A DNA stretch of 16,628 bases. Origin: Candidatus Omnitrophota bacterium (GTDB lineage: Bacteria; Hinthialibacterota; Hinthialibacteria; JAKQFZ01). Within the stretch, counting starts at the first letter, position 1. Every line of letters starts with the position of its first letter. The position numbers and the translations under genes were made by a program. Below the pieces are notes generated by a model. That model did no database searches and was not told the DNA's origin. It saw nothing but the letters and a program-made list of their open reading frames with translations. The stretch is from contig JAKQFZ010001089.1 of the NCBI GenBank assembly GCA_029558215.1, positions 1 to 16,628 of the forward strand, written 5' to 3'. Positions 9,054 through 15,308 of the stretch are shown one piece after another.

Positions 9054-9427
9054 TAGACGATTGGTAGAATAGATGTCGGGATCTCACGAGTGGAATCTAC
9101 GCCACCTGCTTGACCTTCGATCATTGATGCGAGTCGTTCCTTGGAAGGGAGGTAAAGCACCAAGCCTTCCTTGACTTCTGAATATGGGTCAAGAATGTTG
9201 TTGAGCATTGCAACTGCCCACCAGTACTTGACGTTCTTGTCTCCGAGAAATGTCGCTGTAATGAGGTCAAGTCGGCCCTCAAACTTCTTCTCCACGACAT
9301 ACGTGGTGTCAGTTGCATCTCGCAGAAATACGTTTCGCTCCCACCACTCGAGAGCAAACTTGTTGACCTCGGTGATGCCGCCGCCGACGTAGCGTGAGCC
9401 TCTTGAAAGCGTGCTGTTCTTCTGCAT
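9053..9427 (-). CDS. 53: Baseplate wedge protein gp53
   Basis: A 124-aa homologue of T4 gp53 (196 aa), which joins neighbouring wedges and is needed for wedge ring closure around the hub. The recognisable core is VVEKKFEGRLDLITATFLGD (residues 45-64), then KYWWAVAMLNNILDPYSEV and EGLVLYLPSKERL. The last part is the small LysM-like fold seen in this family. The protein is shorter than in T4, mainly at the C-terminus. The ATG at 9427 has a strong GGAGGTGG Shine-Dalgarno and overlaps the upstream stop as TGATG. Confidence 0.88.
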   Translation of the reverse strand: MQKNSTLSRGSRYVGGGITEVNKFALEWWERNVFLRDATDTTYVVEKKFEGRLDLITATFLGDKNVKYWWAVAMLNNILDPYSEVKEGLVLYLPSKERLASMIEGQAGGVDSTREIPTSILPIV

Positions 9428-10644
9428 CAGTTTCCACCTCCAAGGCTCAAATCAGATTCGTTGGTGTAGTCCTGTACGTTTCCAATGGTTGCGTTAGCAC
9501 CTATAGGAAGGTGCTGATACCCGTAGGTAACGATTGCCAGCGGCTGTGATACCACCTTAGGCGCTGACACAGGTTTAGGATAGTTGTTACCCTCTCTGCG
9601 ATATGCTGACGACACCTGCTGAGATTCCTGCTCTGTATTTGCCTGTGCCGCAGCCTGGTTGATGACCGATTTCGGTAGGGACGTAAACGCTTTCTCGAAG
9701 TCTCCATATCTGAAGCGATCCAGGTTAAATCCGTTTACCTGATCTGTCGAGAAACTTTCTATCAACTGAATGGCAAGCTTGATGACAGTTGGAAATGGGA
9801 TGTCGGCTACTGAGTTCACACCGTCTTCAGGTCTCCTTGCTGGAATGTAGTCAACATCCTGAGGAAAGTTCCAGTTCAGCGACGTTATCACCACCTGAAC
9901 TGGGCCAACCATTCGCTCTCTCCATCCTGAGAAGGTAAGAACTGGCGGTGGAGCGCCAAGCTTGTTAGGAAAGGTCTTGGCGGTGTTGGTGCCGAAGAAC
10001 GGCATGGTCCAACCACGGAGGATGTTTAGGATTCCAAGGTTTCTTGTGGCTTCATCGGTAGTTCTGCTGATCAGCGTGGCGTTGACCGTCCACTGTGTGC
10101 TGGAAGTTCCCTTGTACTTTTGAAACGCAGTTGGGTACTGTGGAGGGGCAACGGCCCCATACTCCACTGTTCGGCTTTCCACCACCTCTGGCATTACATC
10201 AAATATGACTGACTTTCCTGAGACCCCCCTCTCAATCAGCTTTACCTTGTGGGAGTCATCACTACCCTCTTTTCGATTTACCTGCTTCTGCTGGGATGCA
10301 GTGACTGTCTGTTCTTCCTGATTCACGCGCATCACGTCTGCCATCAACTCATCGGCACGAGTTGGTGGATGTGGTGATTCACTGACCTGTCTCAGATGCT
10401 CATCGATGTTAGATGGAACCTGAGGAATCGCGCTACTCGCAGCAACTCGCGCCCTGTCAAATAGCTGGTTTGCGGCGTTTGTTGCAATCGTCGGGGCGGC
10501 AGCTGCCAACCGAACGAAGTTGCCAACACCATTGTAGATGCTTGCCACAGCCCCACCGGCTTCGACATACTTTTGACTGTTAGAGTCAAGTACGTTGCCT
10601 GCCGCCTTCGGCAGGTTATCAGACAGAAAATTAAGCAGGGACAT
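9427..10644 (-). CDS. Putative tail-tube/baseplate junction protein (gp48/gp54-like)
   Basis: A 405-aa late structural protein. Residues 1-130 are alanine-rich and probably helical (VASIYNGVGNFVRLAAAAPT), followed by a glutamine/charged linker. Residues 150-330 look like a tail-tube-type beta domain: TQWTVNATLISRTTDEATRN, then ILRGWTMPFFG, APPPVLTFSGW, VGPVQVVITSLNWNFPQDVD and PFPTVIKLAIQLIE. The order of elements (a fibre-like strand, a helix with aromatic residues, GPxQV, then a strand ending in an I/L-rich beta-strand) resembles T4 gp48 and gp54, which cap the baseplate hub and start the tail tube. Length is close to gp48 (364 aa). The C-terminus is disordered and ends SLGGGN. The ATG at 10644 has a strong AAGGAGG and overlaps the upstream gene by 14 bases. 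Assignment between gp48 and gp54 is not possible by eye. Confidence 0.55.
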   Translation of the reverse strand: MSLLNFLSDNLPKAAGNVLDSNSQKYVEAGGAVASIYNGVGNFVRLAAAAPTIATNAANQLFDRARVAASSAIPQVPSNIDEHLRQVSESPHPPTRADELMADVMRVNQEEQTVTASQQKQVNRKEGSDDSHKVKLIERGVSGKSVIFDVMPEVVESRTVEYGAVAPPQYPTAFQKYKGTSSTQWTVNATLISRTTDEATRNLGILNILRGWTMPFFGTNTAKTFPNKLGAPPPVLTFSGWRERMVGPVQVVITSLNWNFPQDVDYIPARRPEDGVNSVADIPFPTVIKLAIQLIESFSTDQVNGFNLDRFRYGDFEKAFTSLPKSVINQAAAQANTEQESQQVSSAYRREGNNYPKPVSAPKVVSQPLAIVTYGYQHLPIGANATIGNVQDYTNESDLSLGGGN

Positions 10645-11314
10645 TCATTGCCTCCTTCACCTTCTTGAAGAGAGATGAAGCGAGCTTTGGTTTCTTTTCC
10701 AGGCCGGTGATGTAGGCAAATGCCTTCTCTTCACCGTTCTCAACCGCGTAGCGGGCCAGCGACCCACTGATCATGTCATCTGAAACGGAGTCTCCGTCGT
10801 TGATCATGTCAACGACCTTCTTGAAGTAGGAGTCACCATCCTCGTGCTCATCATCAAAGTCGCGCTCAAGCTTGATTGGGTGGTGCTTCACTGGCTTGCC
10901 ATCCTTCGTGAAGTGCTTGTCGAGCATTGGCTGGTACTCACCAATGCGGTCCTCACCAGCAGCAAAGGCGATAGGCTCCATTCCCTCTTCACGTACCTTG
11001 GCGAAGGCAGCGAAGGCGTTAGGCGCAATCAGAAACTTCACGCCGTTTGCCTTACCCGAGCTCTCCATAAACGACTTGCGCTCCTCCCCCGTAAGCGGGT
11101 TGCGCTTCTTGTCAGAATCGGACTTGCTTCCAGCAACAATCACCACAACCGGGATTGCATCCAGACCAAGCTTTGGGTTGTCACGGATGAAGGCCTTCAT
11201 CGCGTTGATGACCTTGTAGTGACCGCGCGTGGGCGGGTTCATGCGCCCAACCGTGACAGCAACCTTCTTGTCCTGGTAGCCAACCTGCTCTGCCTCTTTC
11301 AAGTACTCTTCCAT
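10631..11314 (-). CDS. Cytidylyltransferase/NMN adenylyltransferase-like nucleotidyltransferase
   Basis: A 227-aa protein of the HxGH-type nucleotidyltransferase fold, which joins a nucleotide to a phosphorylated substrate. Visible motifs are GRMNPPTRGHYKVI (residues 23-36, the T-x-G-H active-site signature), the AAGEDR segment (118-123), and MISGSLAR (181-188, equivalent to the ISxTxxR phosphate-binding motif). Members of this fold include NMN adenylyltransferase (NAD synthesis), pantetheine-phosphate adenylyltransferase and glycerol-3-phosphate cytidylyltransferase. The substrate cannot be read from the sequence. I chose the ATG at 11314 because CGGAG precedes it and a late-promoter box lies 24 bases upstream. 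The longer frame starting at 11428 would place that box inside the coding region. It is the first gene of the late structural operon, which is odd for a metabolic enzyme. Confidence 0.8.
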   Translation of the reverse strand: MEEYLKEAEQVGYQDKKVAVTVGRMNPPTRGHYKVINAMKAFIRDNPKLGLDAIPVVVIVAGSKSDSDKKRNPLTGEERKSFMESSGKANGVKFLIAPNAFAAFAKVREEGMEPIAFAAGEDRIGEYQPMLDKHFTKDGKPVKHHPIKLERDFDDEHEDGDSYFKKVVDMINDGDSVSDDMISGSLARYAVENGEEKAFAYITGLEKKPKLASSLFKKVKEAMNVPA

Positions 11315-11337
11315 CGTTTTGCTCCGGTGTGTTGAGA

Positions 11338-11345
11338 TATTTATG
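11338..11345 (-). promoter_or_regulatory. T4-type late promoter box CATAAATA heading the structural operon
   Basis: The minus strand reads CATAAATA with its near edge 24 bases before the nucleotidyltransferase ATG. It is identical to the box before the left-edge virion gene and has the same spacing. It would drive the run of overlapping genes from the nucleotidyltransferase through gp25. Confidence 0.6.
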
Positions 11346-11378
11346 GACCTGACGAATGCCCTGGAATCACGCTTTTGG

Positions 11379-11406
11379 TTGGTAAATAGAGAAGACATGT
11401 TACAAT
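11379..11406 (+). promoter_or_regulatory. Candidate early/middle sigma70-type promoter of gp55
   Basis: In the divergent gap between the late operon and gp55, TACAAT (11401-11406) is a good -10 match, with TTGGTA (11379-11384) as a 4-of-6 -35 match at 16 bases. The -10 is part of CATGTTACAAT, which recurs almost exactly before gp46. The gp55 ATG lies 40 bases downstream with a strong AGGAAGGG Shine-Dalgarno. I see no T4 MotA box. Confidence 0.4.
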
Positions 11407-11445
11407 GCAAGCATGTCGCCTTAATCACCCGTAGGAAGGGCTCTC

Positions 11446-11901
11446 ATGGCGACCTATAAACGCGAAAAATCTACAAGTACCCGGGGACACTACGTCACCA
11501 ATGCTGATCTCCTTGCAGCTATCAAGGAGGACAAGGAGAAGGGCAAGCTCTCACCAAAGCTTGCCAAGATGCTCCACATGATCGCCGAGCGGTACTCGTA
11601 CAGCTCGAGCTTCGGTGGTTACTCCTTCCGTGAGGACATGGTGTCCTTTGCGGTGGTCAACCTGTGTGCCAACTGGTACAAGTTTGATCCTGAAAAGTCG
11701 GACAACCCGTTCGCCTTCTACACAACTGCCGTCTATCGAAGCTTCCTTCAGTACCTGGCAGATGAGAAGAAGCAGCGCGACATTCGCGACACGCTGCTCG
11801 TAGATCAGGGCGCAAACCCCTCGTTCTCATTTCAGGAAAGATCGAAGGCTGCAGGTTCAGCGTCAGACGAGACCGCTTTCCGCTCCTCTTCGGAGGAGTG
11901 A
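11446..11901 (+). CDS. 55: Late-transcription sigma factor gp55, short C-terminus
   Basis: The homologue of T4 gp55, the small sigma factor that directs host RNA polymerase to TATAAATA late promoters and connects it to the gp45 sliding clamp. The family start is visible as YVTNADLLAAI (T4 has YVNNKELLQAI). The sigma region 2-like core follows: AKMLHMIAERYSYSSSF, FREDMVSFAVVNL, FDPEKSDNPFAFYTTAVYRSFLQYLADEKKQRDI. It is 151 aa against 185 in T4. The last 35 residues are serine-rich and end FRSSSEE, without the hydrophobic LDFL-type clamp-binding tail known from T4. The ATG at 11446 has AGGAAGGG upstream. Its neighbours gp47 and gp46 are also T4-like. It would act on the ATAAATA boxes found in this same window. 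Confidence 0.92.
   Translation: MATYKREKSTSTRGHYVTNADLLAAIKEDKEKGKLSPKLAKMLHMIAERYSYSSSFGGYSFREDMVSFAVVNLCANWYKFDPEKSDNPFAFYTTAVYRSFLQYLADEKKQRDIRDTLLVDQGANPSFSFQERSKAAGSASDETAFRSSSEE
11883..11898 (+). other. C(UUCG)G tetraloop hairpin at the 3' end of gp55
   Basis: CTCCTC, loop TTCG, GAGGAG makes a perfect 6-bp stem closed by the very stable C(UUCG)G tetraloop, directly abutting the gp55 TGA stop. No T-tract follows, so it is not a standard terminator. CUUCGG hairpins are common in T4 RNAs, where they stabilise 3' ends. Here it may protect the gp55 message or slow read-through into the endonuclease. It lies in coding sequence, so codon constraint is an alternative explanation. Confidence 0.5.
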
Positions 11902-11916
11902 GGTGCTTCGCCCCGA

Positions 11917-11924
11917 TATAAATA
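11917..11924 (+). promoter_or_regulatory. Perfect T4 late promoter TATAAATA before the GIY-YIG endonuclease
   Basis: An exact TATAAATA match lies in the 43-base gap between gp55 and the endonuclease ATG at 11945. It is flanked as CGATAT-AA-ATATCG, itself an inverted repeat. By T4 geometry (box at about -13 to -6) transcription would begin near 11930, inside the 5' arm of the hairpin described next. Confidence 0.75.
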
Positions 11925-11946
11925 TCGGTGTCAAGGAGACACCGAT
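11924..11946 (+). promoter_or_regulatory. Hairpin hiding the endonuclease ribosome-binding site and start codon
   Basis: ATCGGTGTC (11924-11932) and GACACCGAT (11938-11946) are perfect 9-bp complements around the 5-base loop AAGGA. The Shine-Dalgarno AAGGAG (11933-11938) fills the loop and the first two bases of the ATG (11945-11947) are in the 3' arm. RNA coming from the gp55 promoter carries both arms. RNA begun at the late promoter, near 11930, would keep only about three bases of the 5' arm. This is the arrangement known for T4 I-TevI and mobE. Confidence 0.7.
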
Positions 11947-12679
11947 GTTCATCTACTGTATCCGCAACAAACTCAATGGCAAATGCTACATTGGGCAGGA
12001 TAGCGCGCCCGTCGAAAAACTGGCGCGCGCCAAAACCCACTTCGCTCTTGCAAACTTCCTTCTTGCAGGCGGAACCCCAAAACATGAAAGCAAGATAGCC
12101 CGCGCAATAGCAAAGTATGGAGCCGAGAACTTTGAAGTAGAAGTGCTGACGCATTGTCAAACCAAGACAGAACTCGATGATGTGGAGAGGTACCTCATCA
12201 AGGCACTAGACACCATCAGAGGCGGTTACAACATCCTGCCTGGTGGGCAAGGGTTGCCGAAAAACTCGGAAATAGATGATGCCGACCTATTGTCGCATAT
12301 CACAGAAGTTAGGCGAAGGGGTGCTCGTACCGCCAATGCAAAACGCTGGCAAAACTCGACAGCCCAAGATAGGAAGTTGATAGGCGCGGTAATGAAGGCT
12401 GGATACAATGATGGTGAACGCTCGCAGAAAATAGCCGCGCATTGGAGCAGTCTGTCTGTCGAGCAGCGCGCCACTCGAGCAGCGCAGATGAAGGCGGGCA
12501 GACCGTACATCTTTGTTCTGTTTGAAAACGGTAAAGAAAAGTACGCGGATACCAACCTAAGAACTGTTCTGAGCGCAACCAACGGAAAGATGCCACGGCG
12601 CCCAATGGAAAACGCAGTGCGAAACACGGGAGTGTATGACGATGGTTACACTAAGATCGAGAGGCGTAAGAATGCGTGA
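11945..12679 (+). CDS. Free-standing GIY-YIG homing endonuclease
   Basis: A 244-aa homing endonuclease. The N-terminal 100 residues are a complete GIY-YIG nuclease: YCI at residues 4-6, YIG at 15-17, R28 and H32 in the first helix, E81 in VERYLIKAL (the metal-binding glutamate), and GGYNILPGGQG at 92-102. The C-terminal half is basic and probably binds DNA (AHWSSLSVEQRATRAAQMKA, then a region ending GYTKIERRKNA). Such enzymes cut phage lacking the gene and spread by recombination. I chose the ATG at 11945, not the in-frame ATG at 11903, because AAGGAG lies 6 bases before it and the protein starts directly at the nuclease domain. The last 8 bases overlap the start of gp47 (ATGCGTGA), so the gene's end supplies the gp47 ribosome-binding region. 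Confidence 0.9.
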   Translation: MFIYCIRNKLNGKCYIGQDSAPVEKLARAKTHFALANFLLAGGTPKHESKIARAIAKYGAENFEVEVLTHCQTKTELDDVERYLIKALDTIRGGYNILPGGQGLPKNSEIDDADLLSHITEVRRRGARTANAKRWQNSTAQDRKLIGAVMKAGYNDGERSQKIAAHWSSLSVEQRATRAAQMKAGRPYIFVLFENGKEKYADTNLRTVLSATNGKMPRRPMENAVRNTGVYDDGYTKIERRKNA

Positions 12680-13718
12680 CCACGATATCAAGAAAATGGT
12701 TCTCTGGACCGACATTCACTTCGGGGCGCGCAACAACTCCGATCAGCACAACCTCGACAACCTGGACTACATCGACTGGCTCATCGGTATCATCAAGAAG
12801 GAGAAGCCATCGCACATCGCGTTCCTGGGTGACTTCTTCGAGAACCGCAACGCCATCAACGTGCGGACCCTCCACCACGCCATCGAAGGCTGCCGTAGGT
12901 TGAATGCGCTTGGTATTCCAATCTTCTTCATCATCGGCAACCATGACCTCTATCACAGGTCAAACCGAATGATCTTCTCGACGGACATCTTCAACGACCT
13001 CGAGAACTTCATTCTCATCAACGAGCCAATGAAGCTGGCAAAGGACTTCTATGCCGCGCCGTATCTCTTCCGTGAGGAGTACGCGGCGCAGGTAGCGGAC
13101 ATCAACAGCCATAAGTACGTGCTTGGTCACTTCGAGTTCCGCAACTTCGTGGTGACAGGTGCCGACCGCCGAATGGAGCATGGCCCAGATGCCAGCAACT
13201 TCAGCGGACCGAAGTACATCTTCTCCGGTCACTTCCACAAGCGTCAGGCCAACAAGAACATCATCTACATTGGCAACACCTTCCCCACCAACTTCGGTGA
13301 TGCTGGTGACAAGGAGCGCGGTTGCTGCGTCTTTGACGTTGAAAGCGAGGATGTTTGGTTCCACAACTGGGAGCAGGCACCTCTCTTCTTCAAGACGAAG
13401 CTAAGTCGCGTGCTGGACGGTGAGACCGACTTTCCGCCGAGAAGTCGAGTTCGCTGCACTCTTGACGTCGACATCGGTTACAGCGAGGTGCAGGCGCTGC
13501 GTGATGAGATGATCAAGGAGCTTGGGCTGCGCGAGTTCTTGGTTGAGGAGGACATTCTCTTCAGGAAGGAGCAGCTCTCTGAGGGTCTTGAGATGACCGA
13601 CAATGAGATTGACCTGACGTCATTGGACAACACCGTCCGCAAGCTCATCAATGAGGGTGTGCAGAAGTCGGGCACCATTGATCCAGCCGTGCTGGTAAAG
13701 CTTTACGAGGAGCTGTGA
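12672..13718 (+). CDS. 47: Recombination nuclease subunit gp47 (SbcD/Mre11 type)
   Basis: A 348-aa calcineurin-like phosphodiesterase, matching T4 gp47 (339 aa). With gp46 it resects DNA ends for recombination-dependent replication and helps degrade host DNA. All metal-binding motifs are visible: D14 and H16 in WTDIHFG, D54 in GDFFENR, N90-H91-D92 in GNHD, H153 in GHFE, and H187/H189 in SGHFHKRQ. The C-terminal 100 residues form the capping and gp46-binding part. I chose the ATG at 12672 (GAGAGG upstream) over the ORF start at 12636, which lies well inside the endonuclease gene. The gene overlaps the endonuclease by 8 bases and the next gene by 1 (TGATG). In T4, 46 and 47 are adjacent; here two accessory genes separate them. 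Confidence 0.95.
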   Translation: MRDHDIKKMVLWTDIHFGARNNSDQHNLDNLDYIDWLIGIIKKEKPSHIAFLGDFFENRNAINVRTLHHAIEGCRRLNALGIPIFFIIGNHDLYHRSNRMIFSTDIFNDLENFILINEPMKLAKDFYAAPYLFREEYAAQVADINSHKYVLGHFEFRNFVVTGADRRMEHGPDASNFSGPKYIFSGHFHKRQANKNIIYIGNTFPTNFGDAGDKERGCCVFDVESEDVWFHNWEQAPLFFKTKLSRVLDGETDFPPRSRVRCTLDVDIGYSEVQALRDEMIKELGLREFLVEEDILFRKEQLSEGLEMTDNEIDLTSLDNTVRKLINEGVQKSGTIDPAVLVKLYEEL

Positions 13719-14614
13719 TGAGCAAATCTTTCAATGTGCTACAGCGCATCAAACTTGGCTACTTTAAGCGCTGGGTTTGCAATCCCATTGTTGGTGGAGA
13801 TCGATCAAAGCCTGCGTTCAACGTGTTCATCTACGAATCTGATGATCAATACGCGCCATATTTGCGATTGACTGGACAAACGCACAATGGTTTTTCTGCA
13901 GAGCGCATTGAACAGGGTAAACCAGAGACACCTGCACACATCACTTTTGAAGAAGTTGTCAAGTGTAAATTCCACGTAGTGCGCGCTGAGAAGCATTGGG
14001 TAGCCCATAATGGCACCCTATCAGGAGACATTCACAACTATTGGTCTATCCCGCAGTACATCGTAGATTATCATCTTCGGTGGGATTGGATCAAACCCAT
14101 TGTCATGAAGCCGATTTCTTGGGTGCATTCACTTCGGCCATATCCAAAAGTGAACGCGCAAACGGTGATCAACTTTGCGATTGCAAGACGCATCACAGGT
14201 TCTCACGTTGATCAGCGATCTTTTTCTAGTTTGGAACTTTCATACGCACTGTGTCCTTGGCAACACCATAAGCGTAAGGACGGAGAAGCTTTGAGGTTTA
14301 CTTGTCTAGTGGAGCTTATTCTTCACGGGCTTGTCGCCGACGGCATCTTGGCAGAGAATTCGCAGAGATATAGTCTCAAACGACTACCCTTGCATTACTC
14401 ACCGTATGCGGCTGTGGCGATGCCGTCACCATGGTCGGGAGATAAGGCACTACAAACTGGTCGCACGCAGGAAGATAATTCAAACCACCTAGTCTCAGAT
14501 AGAACAAGCAGTCGTGCACCAACTGTAAATGTAAATTTGTTGCCGTATGTGGGCTTCGGCACTGCGGTTATTTTGCTGCTGATCCCAATTGTTAATTGGT
14601 TGTTGCGTACGTGA
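13718..14614 (+). CDS. Unrecognised 298-aa protein with C-terminal membrane anchor, inserted between gp47 and gp46
   Basis: I do not recognise this gene. The ATG at 13718 overlaps the gp47 stop (TGATG) and has GAGGAG upstream, so it is translated with gp47. Residues 1-120 are mixed, with FNVFIYES and HITFEEVVKCKFHVV. Residues 160-235 contain a helical stretch LRFTCLVELILHGLVADGIL followed by a short strand pattern (ENSQRYSLKRLPL) that resembles a winged-helix unit. A polar serine/asparagine linker leads to a single hydrophobic segment at about 275-295 (YVGFGTAVILLLIPIVNWLL), ending LRT, as in tail-anchored proteins. Codon use looks more A+T-rich than in gp47 and gp46, which hints at recent acquisition. 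Its 3' end overlaps the opposite-strand endonuclease by 23 bases. Possible roles include a membrane-tethered regulator or exclusion factor, both speculative. Confidence 0.75.
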   Translation: MSKSFNVLQRIKLGYFKRWVCNPIVGGDRSKPAFNVFIYESDDQYAPYLRLTGQTHNGFSAERIEQGKPETPAHITFEEVVKCKFHVVRAEKHWVAHNGTLSGDIHNYWSIPQYIVDYHLRWDWIKPIVMKPISWVHSLRPYPKVNAQTVINFAIARRITGSHVDQRSFSSLELSYALCPWQHHKRKDGEALRFTCLVELILHGLVADGILAENSQRYSLKRLPLHYSPYAAVAMPSPWSGDKALQTGRTQEDNSNHLVSDRTSSRAPTVNVNLLPYVGFGTAVILLLIPIVNWLLRT

Positions 14615-15308
14615 TGCGCCATCCCTCCACTCTTGACTTCTTGCGCGCGCCCGATCGCACCACGCCATCCGTTTTCAAGGCCTTTCGAAAGGCAGAAAGC
14701 GGATGGCCATTCTCTGCGCACCAGTTCGTCAGATCATCCACGCGGATCGGCTCGCCATTCACTGGCGTAATCACGTACTTGCGCCGTGTCTTTTCCCATG
14801 CAGCCTGCATGCTTTCTGTAGAGCGCGTTCGGGGTTTGCTGTTCCATGTGGCAAACCACTTTGCCCTTCGCTCATCTGACCAGGTAGTCCCCCAGTTTGG
14901 ATTGTTCTCTCCCCTGTTCAGCAGAGAAAGTAGCTCTCTGGTCCGTTCAGATACAGACCAGCCGTCATGCCCTCCATGGCGGCTATTCAGAAGAATGCCG
15001 CCTTCTGGTTTGATGCCAAAGTGGCGGGTTAGAACCTCCTCCATCGCAAACGCGTGCAGTTCATCTTCGGCCTCCAGCCGAATGATTGGGACCTCGCGTA
15101 CCCCCTCCCTACGCAGCTTTTTGCACCATGCGTGCAGGTATGCTCCTGCGTGGGGCTTTGCTTTTGGATCATTCAACACGCGATTGATGCCGTTCGTGCG
15201 ATCCATGTTGCCTTTTCCCACATACGCTGGCTGTAGCGTGAGCGAACAGAAGGGCGATTGGAAGTTTCCGGGCTTCCTGGGATCAAGCGCAATGTAAGTG
15301 AAGAACAT
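14592..15308 (-). CDS. Second GIY-YIG homing endonuclease with NUMOD3-type repeat, antisense between gp47 and gp46
   Basis: A 238-aa enzyme. The nuclease domain has a divergent first motif, TYI at residues 4-6, then AYVGKGN at 28-34 and a candidate catalytic glutamate at E90 or E91 in AMEEVLTRHFG. The spacing between the two motifs is longer than usual (about 22 residues). Residues 133-150 (GENNPNWGTTWSDERRAKW) are a NUMOD3-like DNA-binding element. Residues 167-205 (KYVITPVNGEPIRVDDLTNW, CAENGHPLSAFRKAL) resemble the DNA-binding repeat found in Seg-type endonucleases. It is the only minus-strand gene in this half of the window. The ATG at 15308 has no good Shine-Dalgarno but has a TATAAGTA late-like box at the usual distance. 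Its 3' end overlaps the 298-aa gene. Confidence 0.82.
   Translation of the reverse strand: MFFTYIALDPRKPGNFQSPFCSLTLQPAYVGKGNMDRTNGINRVLNDPKAKPHAGAYLHAWCKKLRREGVREVPIIRLEAEDELHAFAMEEVLTRHFGIKPEGGILLNSRHGGHDGWSVSERTRELLSLLNRGENNPNWGTTWSDERRAKWFATWNSKPRTRSTESMQAAWEKTRRKYVITPVNGEPIRVDDLTNWCAENGHPLSAFRKALKTDGVVRSGARKKSRVEGWRITYATTN

Noticed and set aside
10598..10615. Perfect 7-bp inverted repeat (CCTGCCG, loop CCTT, CGGCAGG) early in the gp48/gp54-like gene
   Set aside because: It lies inside coding sequence about 30-45 bases after the start, has no T-tract, and can arise from alanine/glycine codons. No regulatory claim is supported.
11315..11428. N-terminal extension of the nucleotidyltransferase to an ATG at 11428
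   Set aside because: The extension spans the late-promoter box and gp55 promoter region, and the internal ATG at 11314 has a proper Shine-Dalgarno and begins just before the catalytic domain.
11446..11945. Programmed frameshift joining gp55 to the endonuclease frame to restore a clamp-binding tail
   Set aside because: The overlapping +1 frame is open from 11804, but its translation is arginine-rich with no LDFL-like tail, and no slippery sequence is evident.
14596..15297. Plus-strand open frame of 233 aa opposite the second GIY-YIG gene
   Set aside because: The minus strand encodes a recognisable GIY-YIG, NUMOD3-like endonuclease; the plus translation has no motif and no Shine-Dalgarno.
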